The notes under the pieces were generated by a model, which worked only from the letters and a program-made list of their open reading frames with translations, was not told the origin of the DNA and searched no databases. From contig CAUEEP010000754.1 of the NCBI GenBank assembly GCA_958450365.1, positions 1,086,001 through 1,150,000 of the forward strand: a DNA stretch of 64,000 nucleotides, read 5' to 3'. Source of the stretch: Mesorhabditis belari (Eukaryota > Nematoda > Chromadorea > Rhabditida > Rhabditidae). Positions 34,501 through 44,662 of the stretch are shown in pieces (within the stretch, counting starts at the first letter, position 1; each line of letters opens with the position of its first letter). A program made the translations under genes and the position numbers.

Positions 34501-35616
34501 CAATTTTGTCTTCGTAAGTTCTCAAAGAGCAATTCTTTAAAGATAATTTTAGCACAAAATCCTTCTCAACGAGCATTTGATGACCGAAGTGGCCAAATGG
34601 TTGCACGAGTTCGTTTTTATGAGCTGAAATCGTGCGAGAACGAAAATCTCTTGAATTTTCGACAATCCTGGGAGTCACGCTGAAACTTTGCCTTTTGAAA
34701 TTTCAGTTTTCACTCATTTAGATTTTGACTTATTTAGAGTAACAGAACCAAAATTTTACAATGTCTTTTCAAGAATTCACATCAAAATACAATAGTGTGA
34801 CATCCAGAATTGATAGTGACATTCATCGATTTTCACGATTTTACCTGGTTTACCTGATTCAGTCATCTAACCCATTTAATCCATTTAACCCTTAGCAACC
34901 TTTTCTACGATCTCTGCGCTGGGGTGTGTCCGATCGCGCAAAGTGCGACAGACATTTTTGGCTGCTTCACGATGGAAAGTGTGCGTTTCAAATCCGTTGA
35001 ATTTCAGGAATTTTCAGGAAATCCAATTTTCAGTGCCAAGCCTGGGCGGATCGGTTGATCTACGATGTCATCCGGGCCATTAAGGTCATCTTGAAACCAG
35101 AACGATTTTGTGTTCTTGTGAGTGCTTGAAATTTTGAATTCTATAGGTCGAACTCAATCGGGAAATTCTAGGAAATGGGCTGGTGCGAGCTAGGAGAACA
35201 GCCGAACATCATGCATTGCCTGAGGGAGTATTGTGAAGCTGGTTTGTGAAAATTCTGATTTCTTAGGGGCTAAATCGTTGACCTGCTCTCCAGCTTGAAG
35301 GGTAGTTCAAGCTTGGAGGGCAGTTCAAGCTTGGTAACGGGAAAAAGCTTCCAAGAGTGCCGGAAGACCATTCCAATAGGCTTTGACAAAACGAAGCCGG
35401 TTCAATTACCCAACTGCCTCTTTTTAACTTCAATCATTTGATCCCAAAAATTTCCAAAAACCTAGAATGCGTTCTTGATCAAATAAATCAATAAAAAAAA
35501 ACTCAGAGCTTGGCACAACGGCTCCATTCGGCGCTCTATGCGCGTTGATTCCCGATCGTCCGCCAGATGCCGACGCATTCATCAATGTAAAGGAGACCAA
35601 AGTGGGTACAGGCTAA
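31559..35616 (+). CDS. Secreted protein with saposin-B-like modules
   Basis: Starts at ATG 31559 with a signal peptide (MRISLISTISLLLLVTNA). Supported exons: 31559-31630, 32195-32323, 33042-33089, 33174-33239, 33279-33347, ~33520-33712, 33775-33858, 33926-34037, 34443-34513, 34553-34608, 34896-34980, 35034-35117, 35172-35241, 35507-35616. Small P/T-rich exons near 32610-32621 and 32746-32791 could not be joined in phase. Cys-pattern blocks LCHMCLSITDLL, FCNLCERFADAVEKKIL, ICLECTACYSVLNFVF, YDLCAGVCPIA and QAWADRLIYDVIRAIKV fit saposin-B helices with their disulfides. Such proteins bind or perturb lipids (lysosomal or gut spp-type). The exact number of modules is uncertain. Ends at TAA 35616. 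Confidence 0.85.
31631..32190. repeat. ~144-bp tandem repeat, four copies, in saposin-gene intron 1
   Basis: Each copy starts tgtgaattttgaagaaattt and includes catgttggtagttagtaaaa, gtgacgtccaggaatgacga and a gatccagtcct stretch. The first copy begins exactly at the exon-1 donor and the last ends at the exon-2 acceptor, so the whole intron is the array. Confidence 0.92.
32308..32412. repeat. Reiterated ttctacaggt at a 5' splice site
   Basis: The exon end (acaaattctacag|gt) is followed by four more copies of a ~20-bp ...ttctacaggtc unit, each with a potential donor. Confidence 0.85.
34250..34318 (+). tRNA. tRNA-like sequence in saposin-gene intron; best-paired acceptor of the set
   Basis: The acceptor gagtgg pairs with ccactc (six of seven). 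The A box ggtcgagtggtagtgtg and B box ctggttcgagtcc are at normal spacing. The D and anticodon stems are weak, so the anticodon cannot be assigned. It lies between exons 33926-34037 and 34443-34513, in the same direction as the host gene. Confidence 0.45.
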
Positions 35617-35814
35617 TTGGATGTCACAACGTGCAGCGTCACAACGTGCATTTAAAAAGAGACAACTTCTAGATCTACAAACAAATGAAAGACTACCACT
35701 ATGCCTACTACGAGAAGTTCGCCGAACCGAAAACAGAGCTGTGATTTCGAAAATCGAAACGTGTAAGCTGGAGCGCAGTGTAGCTATTCCCCGAGTGTTT
35801 TTGTTTGTTTTTGC

Positions 35815-35820
35815 AATAAA
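35815..35820 (+). terminator. AATAAA polyadenylation signal candidate
   Basis: About 200 bp after the saposin-gene stop codon, in the correct orientation and before repeat sequence begins. Confidence 0.5.
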
Positions 35821-35861
35821 TATTATTTTTCATAATTTAGTTTATTTGCAAAAAAACACAT

Positions 35862-36290
35862 ATCTACAGTACCCTAGAGTCCTGGAAGCTTACAGTAGGC
35901 TTTCTCCAGCTCTCTACAGTACTCCTTATCTACAGCTACAGCTACAGCTAGCTACAGTGCCCTAGAGTTCCCTACATCTCCGAATTACGGATAGGTGCTT
36001 GGACATTAGCCACCCTAATGTCCATAGGTGTACAAAGTACTTTTGTCTCTTCATAGACTTATTTAATTTGTATGATTTTGATGTCAATCGACGCGTGAGA
36101 ACATTTCCTATCGATTGACATAAAAATCATACAAATTGGATAAATCTATGAAAAGTTAAAGACAAAAGTACACTTATAGACGTTTGGGGGGTTTCTGTGC
36201 TTTCTAAAATGTGTCAAATACCGTAGCCAGACACTTTTACGCCATTTCGACACTTTTACGTCGAAACTACTGTAATCTGGCTATTGATGA
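35862..36290. mobile_element. Composite palindromic element (core 36065-36137), reversed relative to 16728
   Basis: It contains ctagagtcctggaagctt, ctacatctccgaattacgg, the palindromic core with its 19-bp centre in inverted orientation, then cttatagacgtttgggg and gtcgaaactac. All parts are shared with the element at 16728-17118. It lies downstream of the saposin gene. Confidence 0.82.
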
Positions 36291-36574
36291 AGACCCAAAA
36301 AAATCGTTTTCCCCTGAAATCCACTGTCGTTTTATTCGCGGATTTCGATCTCTTATTAGAAAGTGCCCTGTTTTTGCAAGGATTGTAAAAGGTGCCGTCC
36401 TAAACCTCTAAATTGCTAGCATTCGTTCCATTTTGTCGCGTAATCGTAAGATTTGAAGAAACTCTTTTGAAATTTTATCTTTTTAATGTCTAAAAGTCTT
36501 AAATAACATTCACCTTTCAAATTTTCTATTCATTTTGCGTTTCTTTCAATTACTAAATTGGTATAGGGTGCTTT

Positions 36575-36955
36575 GGTGGGTGGGAGGGACCACTTTTGGC
36601 TTAACTTTGTCGAATCTAATGTTTTGAGTGCTTCATGTCAATACTTTTTCTTCTCTTCCGGGATAATTATAAATTCTGAAGTGATTGGTGCTAATTTTAG
36701 AGTATTTTCAACATGTTTCGAGTTAATATTGCAGCTTTCCAAGTGTAATCAGCTTTGAAATAACGTTTGGTGGTTAAAGTGTAGTAGGCTAGGAAAAATC
36801 ATTGAATAGAATTATCAAAAGCGTGCTTGAATTAACACCAATCGCTTCAGCATGTTCTTTAGAAAAGTATCGACACGAACCACTCAAAACACTAGATTCG
36901 ACTAAGCAAATCAAAAGCGGCCTCTCCCAACCACCGAAATAAAATAATACAGCCC
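36575..36955. mobile_element. ~380-bp inverted repeat with ~120-bp arms
   Basis: The left arm (gtgggagggaccacttttgg, gtcgaatctaatgttttgag, agtgattggtgctaatttta) is matched in reverse by the right arm (aattaacaccaatcgcttca, ctcaaaacactagattcgac, cggcctctcccaaccacc). The spacer is about 100 bp. Arms have diverged, suggesting an older element, about 200 bp upstream of cgh-1. Confidence 0.75.
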
Positions 36956-37170
36956 CCAGACTCGGCAATTTCCTTCCTCTTCTAATAGGCGACATTTGGC
37001 GAGAAGTTGCTTTTAAGATGGAAACAACCTTTTAACTTTTCTAAATGCTCGTTTTAACTCGTTCTAAATGCTCTGAAAATGTTACCATTCAAGCTATCGT
37101 CACCTTTTGGTTCTCTAAGTTGTCTCGGATCTCCGTTAATTCTATTTCATTAAGAACTCAACTCGTCAAA

Positions 37171-38828
37171 ATGCTTTCTGAAGAGTCTGCATGGAAGCAG
37201 AGCTTGACGCTGCCACCAAAGGATCTCCGCTTCAAAACTGTTGATGTGACCAAGACGAAGGGAATGGAATTCGAGGATTTCAGCCTCAAACGCGACCTGC
37301 TCAAGGGAGTCTTCGAGAAAGGATGGGAGAAGCCGAGCCCCGTGCAAGAAGCTGCAATTGGACCCGCTCTTTCGGGTTAGTTTTGCTTTTTGTTTTTCAA
37401 ATCTGGGTATAGGTTAGCTGGAGCTAAGTTTGTAGCTAGGTATTTTTTAGCTTTATGTTGTTAAGATGAAAATGTTTCAAGATTATTCTTTAGGACAAGA
37501 TGTGCTCGCTCGTGCGAAGAATGGAACAGGAAAAACGGGCGCCTTCGCAATCCCAGTGATCGAGAAGATCGACGTGAACATCAAGAAAGTGCAAGCGATC
37601 ATCATGGTGCCAACTCGGGAGCTCGCTCTTCAAACATCGCAAATCTGCGTCGAGCTTGGAAAGCACATGAATATCAAGGTTGGTTTATTTGCATATTGGC
37701 ACTTTTATCTTTATGTTTAGGTGATGGTTACAACTGGCGGCACGGATTTGCGTGACGACATCATGCGTCTCAATGGAACGGTCCATCTGATTGTGGCAAC
37801 TCCCGGACGAATCTTGGATCTCATCGAGAAGACGGTCGCTGATGTGAGCCTCTGCAAAATGCTCGTCTTGGATGAAGCCGACAAGCTACTCTCGATCGAC
37901 TTTCAAGTTAGCTTTTTATTTGTTGTCGACTTTAACTTTTGTTTTAGGGTGCTCTCGATAAGATGATCAGCTACTTGCCAAGAGAGCGCCAGATTATGCT
38001 CTTCTCGGCGACGTTCCCATTAACGGTGACCAACTTCATGCAAAAGTACATGAAGAAACCGTACGAGATCAATCTGATGGAAGAACTCACTCTTCATGGC
38101 ATCACCCAATACTACGCTTATGTCCAAGAGAAGCAAAAGGTTCACTGCCTCAACACGCTTTTCCGAAAGGTAACGTTCTTTCTCTACACATTTCTGTTGT
38201 TAATATTTAGCTGCAAGTCAATCAAGCAATCATCTTCTGCAATTCAACACAGTAAGCGTTTTCAATGTAGAGCTTTTCAAAGTCTAATTTTAGGCGCGTT
38301 GAACTTTTGGCAAAGAAGATCACTGAAATTGGTTACTCATGCTATTACATCCATTCGCGAATGATGCAACAAGATAGAAACCGCGTCTTCCATGATTTCC
38401 GTCAAGGGTGTGCTCTGGCTATGTTTTAATCAAACTGGTTTTTAGAAACTGTCGCAACTTGGTCTGCTCGGATCTTCTCACTAGAGGCATTGACGTCCAA
38501 GCCGTGAATGTGGTGATCAACTTCGACTTTCCACGCAACGCTGAGACTTACTTGCACCGAATTGGCCGGTTGGTTTTTCGATTCCATCTCGTTAATACTT
38601 TTATGCTTTAGTTCTGGACGCTTTGGACATCTGGGACTTGCCATCAACCTTGTCACTTACGATGATCGCCACAACTTAAGACGCGTCGAATCGGAACTTT
38701 CAACTCGTATCGAGCCAATCCCAAGGAGCGTCGATCCAAAGCTTTATGCCGCCGACCTAAAGCCTTACGTCGCCGACCCGCACACCGTGGACAATGATGA
38801 TATGGCAAAGACTGCAATCCAAGGTTAA
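37171..38828 (+). CDS. cgh-1: DEAD-box RNA helicase CGH-1 / DDX6 / Dhh1
   Basis: ATP-dependent RNA helicase of P-bodies and germ granules. It acts in translational repression, decapping and protection of maternal mRNA. Eight exons, all in phase, predict 430 residues: 37171-37375, 37494-37678, 37721-37906, 37948-38169, 38211-38251, 38294-38407, 38446-38568, 38612-38828. Motifs in order: Q motif region (GWEKPSPVQ), I AKNGTGKT, Ia PTRELALQ, Ib TPGR, II DEAD, III SAT, then the RecA2 motifs with [10 protein letters not shown] and [28 protein letters not shown] and the tract around [19 protein letters not shown] are diagnostic of DDX6. The N-terminus lacks a Q/G-rich extension, and the C-terminus is short. 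The upstream in-frame extension to 37045 is rejected because it lacks DDX6 similarity. Introns are 38-118 bp. Confidence 0.97.
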
Positions 38829-39604
38829 GGACTACCAAGCTACCTTTTTTCTTTATGTTGTCCAGTTTCAAATTTTGTAACTTTGACAGTCCCTTCCTGT
38901 GATTCTAATCTTTGTTTACTAATCGTTGGTTTTATTTGCTTCCCGCGATATTTTTTATGGCACATGTTATTTTTGAACATTTGCTGAACGTATCTGATCG
39001 CCACATCGTTTGTGAGATCACGCTTGTCTAGCTTTTTGGGCAAGTTTTTCACTTAAGGGCAACGTTTGCAATAAATTGTTTAGTTTACTTTCGTCAATTA
39101 AGAAAGCACTGATACGAATACGGGGAAATATGTTGTATCCGTTTTGGATTGAAACATTGCGGGGTATGGTATCATGTTTTAATCTAGAAGTTTAACTCTG
39201 GTAACCTAGAACAGTTAGCGCCACATTTTGCCGAAAAAAGGCTTTCTTGAATTTTACTGTGAACGCTTGAAAAAGTTGCGAGTTCTTATCCATGTAATAA
39301 ATTTTAATGGTGATTTGCATGAGGAATTCGTGATGTTCTAGCTGAAATTACTTTATGCTGGTGTTTCATAGCAAATTCAATGTCTAGCCAGGATGTTTCA
39401 AGATTAGGATTCCAATTTGATACTTAAATTGATAACAAAGCATGGGAAATCGTTGTACATTTATGATTTGAACGATTTCCAAGCAGTTTTCAAACTTTTA
39501 ATTGCCTAGAAAAATTACGTTTTGTCGAATTAGACTCGTATAATTCAGTTGAATTTGCAAAAAGCTCTTCAAAATTTTGATACGGTTGCTAATTCATTTT
39601 TTCA
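38829..39604. other. cgh-1 3' region, AATAAA at 39070-39075; no other gene
   Basis: An AATAAA lies 240 bp after the cgh-1 stop in gcaataaattg. The remainder to 39604 is AT-rich without an exon chain. Confidence 0.5.
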
Positions 39605-39611
39605 GATCTGA

Positions 39612-40710
39612 ATGAAGCATCAAAAGAACGAAAGCAAGGCCTCTGGAAAGGTAACATTTCATCAAAAGTCAGTAAATTTTTTTAATTTCGCGCGGCTCCG
39701 AAGCTAAAGGACGCCGCGGACGGGCTCGGAACGAATCTCGGTGACGGCGGTAAGCTTTTTATAATAATCACTTAATTTTTATATGCAAGTCGTTTACAGT
39801 TTAGTCTAGCGGGTTAGGTTGATTTTTTTAAGCAAGTAAATATGAAAATTTTAGTGCTCGTCCTGGTCCCCGACAATGACGAAGCCATCATGGACGAGTT
39901 TTTGTAAACTTTTGCTGATGTTTGTTAACTATCAGATTAGTGGTAGTGTTTTTACAGCTTTCTTTTAGTGAACAGCCAAAACCGCCTTGTCTCGCCGCCG
40001 AGCAGCCCTTTAAACCAGGTTTGTGTTTGTTTTTAATGTTTTACAATGTTTAAGATTGTTTAAGATTACAATGTTTAAGAAAGTTCATACTAAGATTTGA
40101 TATTCAAGAAGTTTTTTGAGGATTCTTTTTTAGAACTTGACAAGACCCATCTTCTGTCGACGGAAATACGCCAGGGACATTTTGAGTGTTTTTTTTTATT
40201 GCAACAAGTTAAATATCTTTAAAACCGTTAGAAATTTTGGAACTTTAGAGGTTAAACAATTGCGCTACAAGATTTTCAAAGATTTCCAACGACAAGATTT
40301 TAAGGGAAAGTATTCCCCCCGCCGCAAGGAGAAGGGAGAAGCTTTAAACTGGGCCCAAACTTGTCGGCTTTGCGTGAGTTATTGCAAAGCTTTAAAAAAA
40401 CATTGAATCAAGGTGTTACATGGGACAGATTTAGCCAAACTGGACGCATTGCATAGGTTTTTGGTCTGTGCGCAACTACTTTTTTTTATTTTACGGAGTC
40501 CGCGTTAGCTCAAAAGCCGCTGCAAAGGGCCACATCCAGAACATTCACGCGTTTCATCGCTATCGGTATGCTTTTTTTGAAGCTTTATTCATTGCGCATC
40601 AAAATAGCACCGATTTTGATGGCACTTATAAGTATTGGCGGCAACGCAAACACAGCAAACGAAGCAAGCTGTCAATAGGAGCAAAAAGAAGATGGATGTC
40701 ATTGATATGA
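39612..40710 (+). CDS. Small basic protein with a CxxC...HxxxxH zinc finger (BED/C2H2-like)
   Basis: Eight phase-consistent exons: 39612-39650, 39704-39749, 39969-40018, 40134-40185, 40249-40373, 40435-40456, 40499-40565, 40608-40710, predicting 167 residues. A TTCAG acceptor at 39605 ends 6 bp before the ATG, as for trans-splicing. Near the C-terminal half, TCRLCPNWTHC is followed by VSSKAAAKGHIQNIHAFHRY. That gives C-x2-C ... H-x4-H, as in BED or divergent C2H2 fingers. The flanks are strongly basic (RRKEKG, RQRKHSKRSK). A nucleic-acid-binding role is inferred. Some acceptors are weak (ctccgaag, tacggag), so exon edges may move. An alternative exon at about 39855-39907 exists in another frame. 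Confidence 0.5.
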
Positions 40711-42430
40711 CAGACATTGACGGAGAATGGTTTGTTCTTTTTAATTTATTACTAATTTTTTGATTAAGTCAACGGATAAAGCTCTCAAAAGTTGTATAGA
40801 TGCTCGCAAACGTTATCAATTCTTAAAATTTTTGATTTCAGGAAATTCTGGCATAGTGTTCATCATCTGATGCTCCGGGAACTCTGTTTTCCCTCGATCA
40901 CTGAAGAACACTGGGGGGCATTACTTTAAAGGTATAAAGTTTTACCTAGGCAAATTAAAATTATCCATTTTAGGCACCAGGCCACGGGACAGTCGATCGA
41001 AGGCTTCCGGCAAGAAAAAACTGCAGCTCCTGGGTGTTTTATGTGTTCAAGTTCGTTTCTGTGCTGGAGTTAACTATTAGACATAGGACATAGGATCGTA
41101 TTAGATTGCCACTAAAGTTCAGGATTATGTCAATTATCTACGTTATGAGCTTCATGAAAAGCTATTTTAGTTGGCAACTCATCCTTGTCGGCTGACAGTG
41201 AGGTGCCTCAACTTGGATAACAACTTGGATAACAACCGAGCCAAGGTAAATTTTGTTTTAAAGCTTTGAGAAAAACTTGAAATATTGTATAAAATAAAAA
41301 AAGATTACATTTTTAGAGCTCAAGTCTTTTACGAGGTGGCCACATCGTGCCTTCATCCATTGCTGTTGCCTATCAACAAGTGCAGGGTAATTTTTTTCAT
41401 GCAAAGCCTTTAGAATTGTAAGAACTTGTCTAATGCAGCCATTTAAATGTACAACTTGTTGCAATTTTTTTTTAGGCTCATCGACCAGTCTTGGTGGTTC
41501 AACGATGAATTATGGCTACGGTCAAGACGACACTTCTGATGGAATGGGTAACTTTTTGCTTTGGCTACCATAAATGGCTGTGTAATATGAAAGCTTAGGT
41601 GAGTATTCGGGTTTGGATATAAAAAATTGGACTTACTAGGTCTTTCAAAGATCCTGTAAAGCTCAATTAGCATGTCTACATTCTAAAAAATATGCAAGCA
41701 ATAAAGAAGAACATCTTTGACAAGAGAAAAGCTTCAAAATATACATTCAGTTAGGTTTTTGGTGTTGTTACAGTAAAAAATGGCACTCGTTGAGCTCATT
41801 TGACTTGCTTAGAGCTGTAAAAAATTGTCTAGCTGCAGAAAAGGCTAAAATTTTGAAGATTTTCACAGAAATAACTGTACGATAATAAAGCTTTTAGACA
41901 AAAATTTCTTTAGATTTGTCGATTTCATACAATGGAGATCAAATAGAAGATCAATACTTCAAAGGTTGACAATCCGGATGATTACGAGAACTATCACTCT
42001 TCGATTTAATATTTAACGTTTAACTCAAATTTCTCACAATCCAAAAAACCCAAGCCCGTCCGCGTTTTATACCAAAAATTCCTTGCGTTCTTGGCTTTAT
42101 GATAGGTGAAATAGTTTTTTAAAAAAGTTAATATTTCGGATAAAATTAGCATTCAAAATGAGTGTCGAGTGATACTAAGTTGGTTAACTGAATATCTTTA
42201 GAGACCGATTTTGAGTGCTCCTCGATTTAATATTTAACGTTTAACTCATCTTTATGGGTAGATTTTAATTAATCATCTTATTTTTTTATCCAAATAGTTG
42301 AGCATTTTATGATTTGTTTAGCATAAACTTTTGAAAAGCTCCGTAAGCTCCCGTATTTCTTCCGATTACAGTATGAAAAGATTGAATAGATCCGCCAATT
42401 TGCCTGACACTCGCGCCTCTCATCTCCAGC
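40711..42430 (+). other. Scattered exon-like segments, unassigned
   Basis: Two adjacent plus segments with good splice sites and matching phase are 41317-41387 (reads RGGHIVPSSIAVAYQQVQ) and about 41477-41549 (reads STSLGGSTMNYGYGQ). They look like a Ser/Gly/Gln-rich protein region. Upstream pieces near 40690-41045 could not be joined in phase. No start, stop or family was identified. Confidence 0.3.
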
Positions 42431-42465
42431 GCCAATCCGGTGGGTGAGTGCGCGCTCAAATGTTT

Positions 42466-42590
42466 GGCCTTCAAGGGCATTTGCGCTACACTTTTGGTTG
42501 AATATCTTCAAAATTTCCTCATTTTCCCATTATCTAAAAGATATTCAATCAAAAAGTCTAGCACAAATGCCCTTCAGTGCCTAAATTTTG
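42466..42590. mobile_element. MITE-like inverted repeat, ~38-bp arms
   Basis: The left arm ttcaagggcatttgcgctac...gttgaatatctt is mirrored by aagatattcaatc...ctagcacaaatgcccttcag. Loop about 40 bp, no coding capacity. Confidence 0.78.
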
Positions 42591-42800
42591 GCTGTTCATT
42601 ACACTCAATTTACCCTTGCATAAGTTTTGTTCTCGTTTTCAAGTTGTTAACTTTTAATGTACCCAATAAAATTATTTTTCAGAGTTTTATTAGTTAATCG
42701 ATTTGTTTGACTACAATTTTAGAGGATCTTGAATGAATTTGATGAGTTTTTCTAGCTATTGATGTTAATTTCACTTCGTTAACCTTGGTTTTACCCTTCG

Positions 42801-42960
42801 GAGACCGGGAAAGAGTACATCGCGTACTCCTAAAAATCTGTTAGCTCAGTGGTATTTTTGGCCATTTTCCAGCTCTATAGCACCTGATGAAGCTTTATGC
42901 AGAAAAGAAATTTTAAAAGGGTGCGAGCAGGGTACGCGATGATATCTTTACCCGGTCTTC
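42801..42960. mobile_element. 160-bp MITE-like element, ~30-bp terminal inverted repeats
   Basis: Starts gagaccgggaaagag...catcgcgtactc and ends gggtacgcgatgatatcttt...acccggtcttc, the reverse complement with a few changes. Confidence 0.8.
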
Positions 42961-43077
42961 TATTCGGAAATAGGTACTTCTTAAAATGTCAATTTACAAT
43001 TAAAATTGTTCGCAATTGACAGCCTTCTTGAAGGAAACTAACTTTTCGACACGAAAAGACCACATTTGGGAGGAGTC

Positions 43078-43260
43078 AAATGAGCGCCAACAAGGGCGCC
43101 AACATTCAGCGCCAACGATTTGGCCACGCTATTTCAGCGCCACCATTTGAGCGCCGGCCAAAAGACGGAAAACAATCATTTGAGCGCCAAAAAAAGGCCA
43201 AAAACGGCAAAGCGCCGGGCCAAAAGACGGAAAACGCATTTCAGCGCGACTAAATTTTAA
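43078..43260. repeat. gagcgccaac / ggccaaaaac repeats
   Basis: Irregular repetition of atttgagcgcc, ggccaaaagacgg and gcgccaac, with a related patch at 43655-43715. Confidence 0.7.
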
Positions 43261-43845
43261 TATTTTGCTTCACGCGCTTTGCAGTTTTTAGGGTTGCTTC
43301 TGTTTTACACTTTTTCACTCATTTGACCTAGGGCACGGTAGAGGCACAAATGCGCGGAAAAATTGTAGATAGCTCGATTTAAGGTTTTGATGAAAAGTGA
43401 ATTGCAGTTGATGAATTTTCCCCAAAGCAGCCACCGTCTTGCCGTCGTTACAATTTGCTACGGAACAAGCTTGCTAGGCCGGAATGCGCAAGAGGGCGGA
43501 CAAAGGAACACCTGAGTCAAAGAACGTTTGTCATGATTTATTTTGGTTATTTTGCTGCCAAGAATATTTTATCTTTAGATGATTAGAAAAAACAACAGAA
43601 AAACTTGGACAGCAGAAAATGCAAAAAACGCATATACAGAAGGGCGATCGGCGCGAAATGAAGTTTTCCAGTCATTTTGGGGGCGCGAAATGAACGCGCG
43701 AAGAGGCGCCAATTTTGCTCATTTGTACCCCACATTTTATTTGTAGTTTGTTATTTTCACGTAATTTGGATCCACTCCAAGACGTGAGAATTAAATTTTG
43801 CTTTGGCTCTACTAGAAATTTAGAAATTTCTTTTATAACATTAAT

Positions 43846-43918
43846 TGCAGAAATCAATGCGTGGCAGCCCTTAAAAGAACGCTGCTCAACAAAAGGGCTG
43901 CCACGCAGTGATTTCTGA
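43846..43918. repeat. 73-bp hairpin with 24-bp arms
   Basis: cagaaatcaatgcgtggcag plus ccctt on the left, and aagggctgccacgcagtgat plus ttctg on the right. One mismatch and one extra base, 20-nt loop. Confidence 0.85.
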
Positions 43919-43984
43919 AATTAAAGCCTTTTTGGGGTGGACTATATTGGACCTTGTTCGGTACGCTCATCCCTCTATTTCGGG

Positions 43985-44282
43985 CTGGGAAAATGGGCCT
44001 TTTTTGGAAAGGCCTTAGAGCTTCAAAAATGTTTCCATATAAGGGGATCGTATGCGTAGATTCCGAATTTCGACAAAGCAAATCAGACCTCGCTGGCACG
44101 TCAAATTTGGGCTAAAAGGCAAAAACTACGCAATAAGCGCTTTTCCGTAGTTTTTGCCTTTTAGCCCAAATTTGACGTATCAGCGAGGTCTGATTTGTCG
44201 AAATTCGGAATCTACGCATACGATTCCCTTATATGGAAATATTTTCGAAGCTCTAAGGCCTTTTCCAGCAAAAAAAAGGTCG
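43985..44282. mobile_element. ~300-bp foldback element, ~140-bp arms nearly perfect
   Basis: Arms read outward from a centre at about 44135. The left arm contains aggccttagagcttcaaaaa, tcgtatgcgtagattccgaa, cagacctcgctggcacgtca and aaggcaaaaactacg. The right arm contains their reverse complements. Similar direct sequence flanks both sides (tatattggaccttgttcggt / tatattgtattgttcgagta), suggesting nested or duplicated ends. Matching ORFs on the two strands are a consequence of the palindrome. Confidence 0.88.
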
Positions 44283-44662
44283 CATTTGTCCCACCCCCCT
44301 ATATTGTATTGTTCGAGTACCCTCACCCCTCTAAATGTCTCTCTTTTGTTTTCGTCACTTTTCACTTTTTTTACATTTTTTAAAACTTTATGCAACAAAA
44401 ATCATAAGGGACATTAATTCATTATGTCCCCTGGGGACACGAGGGGACTCGAACACTATAGTTTACGCTTCTAAGAGCTCCTTTAAAACCTCCGGCAGAA
44501 CTTTAGCTGAATATTTTGACTTTATTTCGTGAATAAAAACATGAAATCCCTAACAGCCTCCTTGTTTTGTGCTTTTGTTGCTTTTGTTCAGTCTTGTTTT
44601 TTGTTTTTTTTGCTCTTCTTCACTATTTAGAGAAACGTTTCAACATTTACACTTTTTAGTCG

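Noticed and set aside
37045..37170. Extended N-terminus for CGH-1
   Set aside because: The 42 extra residues have no DDX6 character, and the region upstream of 37171 looks like 5' UTR.
44154..44417. Matching ORFs on both strands sharing the phrase FEALRPF
   Set aside because: The identical peptides arise because the foldback arms are reverse complements.
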